NCBI GenBank assembly: GCA_964477085.1
Contig: CAYZDF010000063.1
Span: 1 to 15,636, forward strand
Reading direction: 5' to 3'
Source of the DNA: Dichloromethanomonas sp964477085
Lineage (GTDB): Bacteria; Bacillota; Desulfitobacteriia; Desulfitobacteriales; Syntrophobotulaceae
Length of the DNA stretch: 15,636 nt
This document shows positions 13,625 to 15,636 of this stretch, piece by piece. The position numbers and the translations under genes were made by a program. How positions within the stretch are numbered: position 1 is the stretch's first letter; each line of letters begins with the position of its first letter. The notes under the pieces are model-generated. The model was not told the DNA's origin. It saw only the letters and a program-made list of their open reading frames with translations, and did not search any database.

Positions 13625-15347
13625 CTGGAAGCACCGCTTGGACACAGAAGCCCTGGCCGTCGAAGGAGCCGCATAAAAATGAGCCGTTTAGTGCCAGGAC
13701 CCTTTGTTCCATGCCGGTCAAGCCCTGGCCTTTTTTTATATCCTGACAGCCGGCACCGTTGTCAATTACATAGCATTCGATATTATCCGCCTGAAAACGC
13801 AAGATGATATTGATTTTATCGGCTCTGCCGTGGCGGACGGCATTGGTTATCCCCTCTCGCACGGTTTTGAATAGTGCGTCCTCGTATGGTTTGGGAAGCG
13901 GATAAAGATGGCCGGTCATGGTAAGCTCAATGGCGATGGCTGTTGGCGCAGCTTCCCGCATAAGCACGTTCAGCCGCTCTATTAGACTGTGTTGGCGTGA
14001 TGTGCTGTTCGGTTCTTCTAGGATGCTGTTCTTCAGTTTCTTGAGGCAATCTTGCAGTAAAGTTATAGCTTGGTCCAGGCACTTATCGTACTTCATGGAT
14101 TGTTTCCCAAGGGAAAGGCTGGATACTTCCAGCAAAGTGATAACCAGAATAACAGAATGGCCCAGAATATCATGAACCTCGCCACCGATATAGTTGCGGG
14201 TGCGGGCAACAGCTAGTTTTTTGGTTAACAGGGCTTGTTCTTCAAGACGCTGGTTGAGCGCGGCAAGTTCCTGATTTTTGCTTTCCACCCGGGACAGGAT
14301 CATGTGCTGAAGGGTCACATCAATCAAACGCAGAGAATAGCCCCGAAGCCTGTCGCAGGGATCGATCGGCCGGCAGATGACCCGGTAGCAGCGATCGCCT
14401 AACATCCGGTAGGTTTGGTCACTAGGACAAAGATCATCGGCAATGAAGCCGGCTTTTTCGTACAGCCCAAGGGTCTGCTGGTCGGAGGCTTTTTGAATGG
14501 GGCCGTAACCGCACGGGAGATGCGCCAGTTCATTCTCATACATATTTTTAAACGTCAAATTATAGTCGACGATGCGTTTGTTTTCATCCAGAAGCAGAAT
14601 CCCTTCGGGAATAAGACTTAAAGCCTCCCTGCGGGCTATTTTGACATCGTCAAAAAACCGGTATTTATAAGTGGCAAAGCCGAATAAGAGCAAGGAGATG
14701 TTGCAGGTAATCGGAGTAATGTCAAAGGGAGGTTCAAAGCGGAAAACCAATTCAAACCAGTCAAAAAGGTAAAGAGTATTGGCGGCGATTGGCACGAGGA
14801 TAGCCACGGCAAACAACCCGGCCTGAATCCGCTTCTCCTCGAATTGTTCGGTGAAGTTTTGAGCGCAGAGGATCAGCCCCGCAAAAATCAAAGCGTAATT
14901 ATAGGCCTGATGCAGGTAAAAAACCGGTCCGAAGCTATCGCCCCAGAAATCGAAATGGGAATAAAAGAGGTAGTGCCAGGGATTGGTAGCTACGGTAAAC
15001 AGGAACAACACAGACGGGACAGCCAGCGGGATAAGGTACCGGAACTGAAGTTGGCGCCGTCTGGCATAAAGATAAGCGAAGTTAAAGAAAACCACGCCTA
15101 AAAAACATACGCCGGTGTACTGGCAGACCACGAAGAAAAATTTAAGCTGCGCATTGGGTGCGATAGTTTTGAATATTTTGGTAACCATCCATAAGAGAAT
15201 AATCCCTTGAACGGCAAGGTAGGAATATAAGAGGGGGATTTTTTTTGCTTTCAGCCAAATGGCATAGTTAAAAGCTAGAAGAATGAAGACGGAAATAATA
15301 TGCCAGAAGATAATATAGTAGGTTTCGTAAGCAAAGGTGAGTGTCAT
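13617..15347 (-). CDS. 7TM-PAS sensor histidine kinase (HisKA_3/NarX-like output)
   Basis: This 576-aa membrane kinase begins with a seven-helix domain of the HisKA_7TM type (about 1-230), then a PAS domain (about 240-350, ILLLDENKRIVDYN), a coiled coil, and a dimerisation domain with His392 in GEVHDILGHS. The ATPase domain follows, with the N-box REGITNAVRHG (497-507), DNGAGC (529-534) and GQGLTGMEQRV. This is the architecture of kinases that phosphorylate NarL-type regulators, and one is encoded convergently at 12962. I chose the ATG at 15347 because GGAG precedes it at 9 bp; in-frame ATGs at 15356 and 15362 would add three or five residues, and the open frame runs back to 15440. Its promoter and a 43-bp palindrome lie just upstream. 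Confidence 0.9.
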   Translation of the reverse strand: MTLTFAYETYYIIFWHIISVFILLAFNYAIWLKAKKIPLLYSYLAVQGIILLWMVTKIFKTIAPNAQLKFFFVVCQYTGVCFLGVVFFNFAYLYARRRQLQFRYLIPLAVPSVLFLFTVATNPWHYLFYSHFDFWGDSFGPVFYLHQAYNYALIFAGLILCAQNFTEQFEEKRIQAGLFAVAILVPIAANTLYLFDWFELVFRFEPPFDITPITCNISLLLFGFATYKYRFFDDVKIARREALSLIPEGILLLDENKRIVDYNLTFKNMYENELAHLPCGYGPIQKASDQQTLGLYEKAGFIADDLCPSDQTYRMLGDRCYRVICRPIDPCDRLRGYSLRLIDVTLQHMILSRVESKNQELAALNQRLEEQALLTKKLAVARTRNYIGGEVHDILGHSVILVITLLEVSSLSLGKQSMKYDKCLDQAITLLQDCLKKLKNSILEEPNSTSRQHSLIERLNVLMREAAPTAIAIELTMTGHLYPLPKPYEDALFKTVREGITNAVRHGRADKINIILRFQADNIECYVIDNGAGCQDIKKGQGLTGMEQRVLALNGSFLCGSFDGQGFCVQAVLPAI

Positions 15348-15411
15348 CTTGATCATCTCCATAGATACCCACAAATTCAATTCGGAAAGATGAGTGCATC
15401 CCTTGGAACTT

Positions 15412-15440
15412 ATTATAAAAGATGGCCGGTCGTCATTCAA
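15412..15440 (-). promoter_or_regulatory. Promoter of the histidine kinase gene
   Basis: On the minus strand TTGAAT (15435-15440) and a perfect TATAAT (15412-15417) are separated by exactly 17 bp. The 5' leader to the chosen ATG is about 60 nt. The -35 lies two bases from the large palindrome. Confidence 0.7.
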
Positions 15441-15442
15441 TA

Positions 15443-15485
15443 AATAGTGCCGGAAGTCACCGTAACGGTGACCTCCGGCACTATT
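15443..15485. promoter_or_regulatory. 43-bp near-perfect palindrome between divergent genes
   Basis: AATAGTGCCGGA (15443-15454) matches TCCGGCACTATT (15474-15485), and GTCACCGT (15456-15463) matches ACGGTGAC (15465-15472), around a single central A. Only one base pair of the 21-bp arms is mismatched. It abuts the -35 of the kinase promoter and overlaps the likely -35 of the lipoprotein promoter, so it is well placed as a shared operator. A transcription terminator is less likely because no gene end lies beside it. Confidence 0.6.
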
Positions 15486-15510
15486 GGCGGTTATGGTCTT
15501 GTTTTATAAT
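15484..15510 (+). promoter_or_regulatory. Candidate promoter of the lipoprotein gene
   Basis: A perfect TATAAT (15505-15510) lies 33 bp before the start codon. The best -35 options are TTGGCG (15484-15489, 15 bp spacing) or TATTGG (17 bp spacing); both overlap the right end of the palindrome. Confidence 0.45.
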
Positions 15511-15543
15511 TAATGTTAGTCGAACATAAAAAGGAGTGTGGAA

Positions 15544-15636
15544 ATGATGAAACGAAAAAGCAAGCTGGCGGCAGTATTATGTATATCTTTACTGCTTGTC
15601 GCTTTTTCCGGCTGCGGCAAACCGGCTGCTGAGTCC
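15544..15636 (+). CDS. N-terminus of a lipoprotein (runs off the window)
   Basis: The ATG at 15544 (or the adjacent one at 15547) follows AAGGAG. The first 31 residues are a lipoprotein signal peptide: a basic start (MMKRKSK), a hydrophobic core, and the lipobox AFSGC, followed by GKPAAES. The mature protein would be lipid-anchored outside the membrane. Many such proteins are solute-binding subunits of transporters, but the function cannot be told from this fragment. Its position opposite the histidine kinase suggests co-regulation or a sensor-linked role. Confidence 0.75.
   Translation, partial: MMKRKSKLAAVLCISLLLVAFSGCGKPAAES

Noticed and set aside
1..15636. CRISPR array, tRNA or rRNA genes, or a complete insertion sequence
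   Set aside because: I saw no regularly spaced repeats, no tRNA-like cloverleaf, no rRNA sequence and no transposase.

Overview
The window looks like a stretch of a Firmicutes chromosome from an anaerobe with respiratory multiheme cytochromes. The Peptococcaceae (Desulfitobacterium/Desulfosporosinus/Dehalobacter-like) are my best guess. This rests on strong AGGAGG-type ribosome sites, a NapC/NirT-type multiheme cytochrome c with system II maturation genes, a 12-TM MFS-like protein fused to a LuxR helix-turn-helix, and 7TM-type histidine kinases. The placement is inference; no rRNA, tRNA or housekeeping marker is present.

Layout. (1) 103-963 (-): a PucR/CdaR-type regulator, divergent from (2) a three-gene operon at 1371-3781 (+) encoding a membrane-anchored pentaheme cytochrome c, ResB and CcsA. 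The intergenic space between them is full of inverted and direct repeats. (3) 3828-5385 (+): an AT-rich two-gene operon, a TetR repressor with a clear self-operator followed by a ferredoxin-nitroreductase fusion. (4) 5464-5735: a decayed C-terminus of an IclR regulator and a rho-independent terminator. (5) 5771-7294 (-): a membrane-embedded LuxR-type one-component regulator, divergent from (6) a 33-aa leader ORF overlapping the start of a 1072-aa secreted, multidomain leucine-rich-repeat protein (7666-10884). (7) 10959-11573: a 47-aa acidic peptide gene that resembles RiPP precursors, a hairpin, and a frameshifted, truncated remnant that resembles the N-terminal part of HprK-like kinases. (8) 11752-15347: a regulatory block made of a kinase-like sensor with no phospho-acceptor His and no ATPase domain (+), a NarL-type response regulator (+), and an intact 7TM-PAS histidine kinase (-) whose 3' end overlaps the regulator. 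(9) 15443-15485: a 43-bp near-perfect palindrome between the kinase promoter and a lipoprotein gene that runs off the window.

How it may work together. Block 2 makes an electron-transfer cytochrome together with heme-attachment machinery; no terminal reductase is in the window. The membrane LuxR protein may control the secreted LRR protein through a 22-bp palindrome centred near -42 of its promoter. The sensor-like protein probably acts with the neighbouring kinase and regulator rather than alone. Genes for regulators and signal transducers dominate the window. Debris of an IclR gene and of a kinase-like gene shows that the region has been rearranged.
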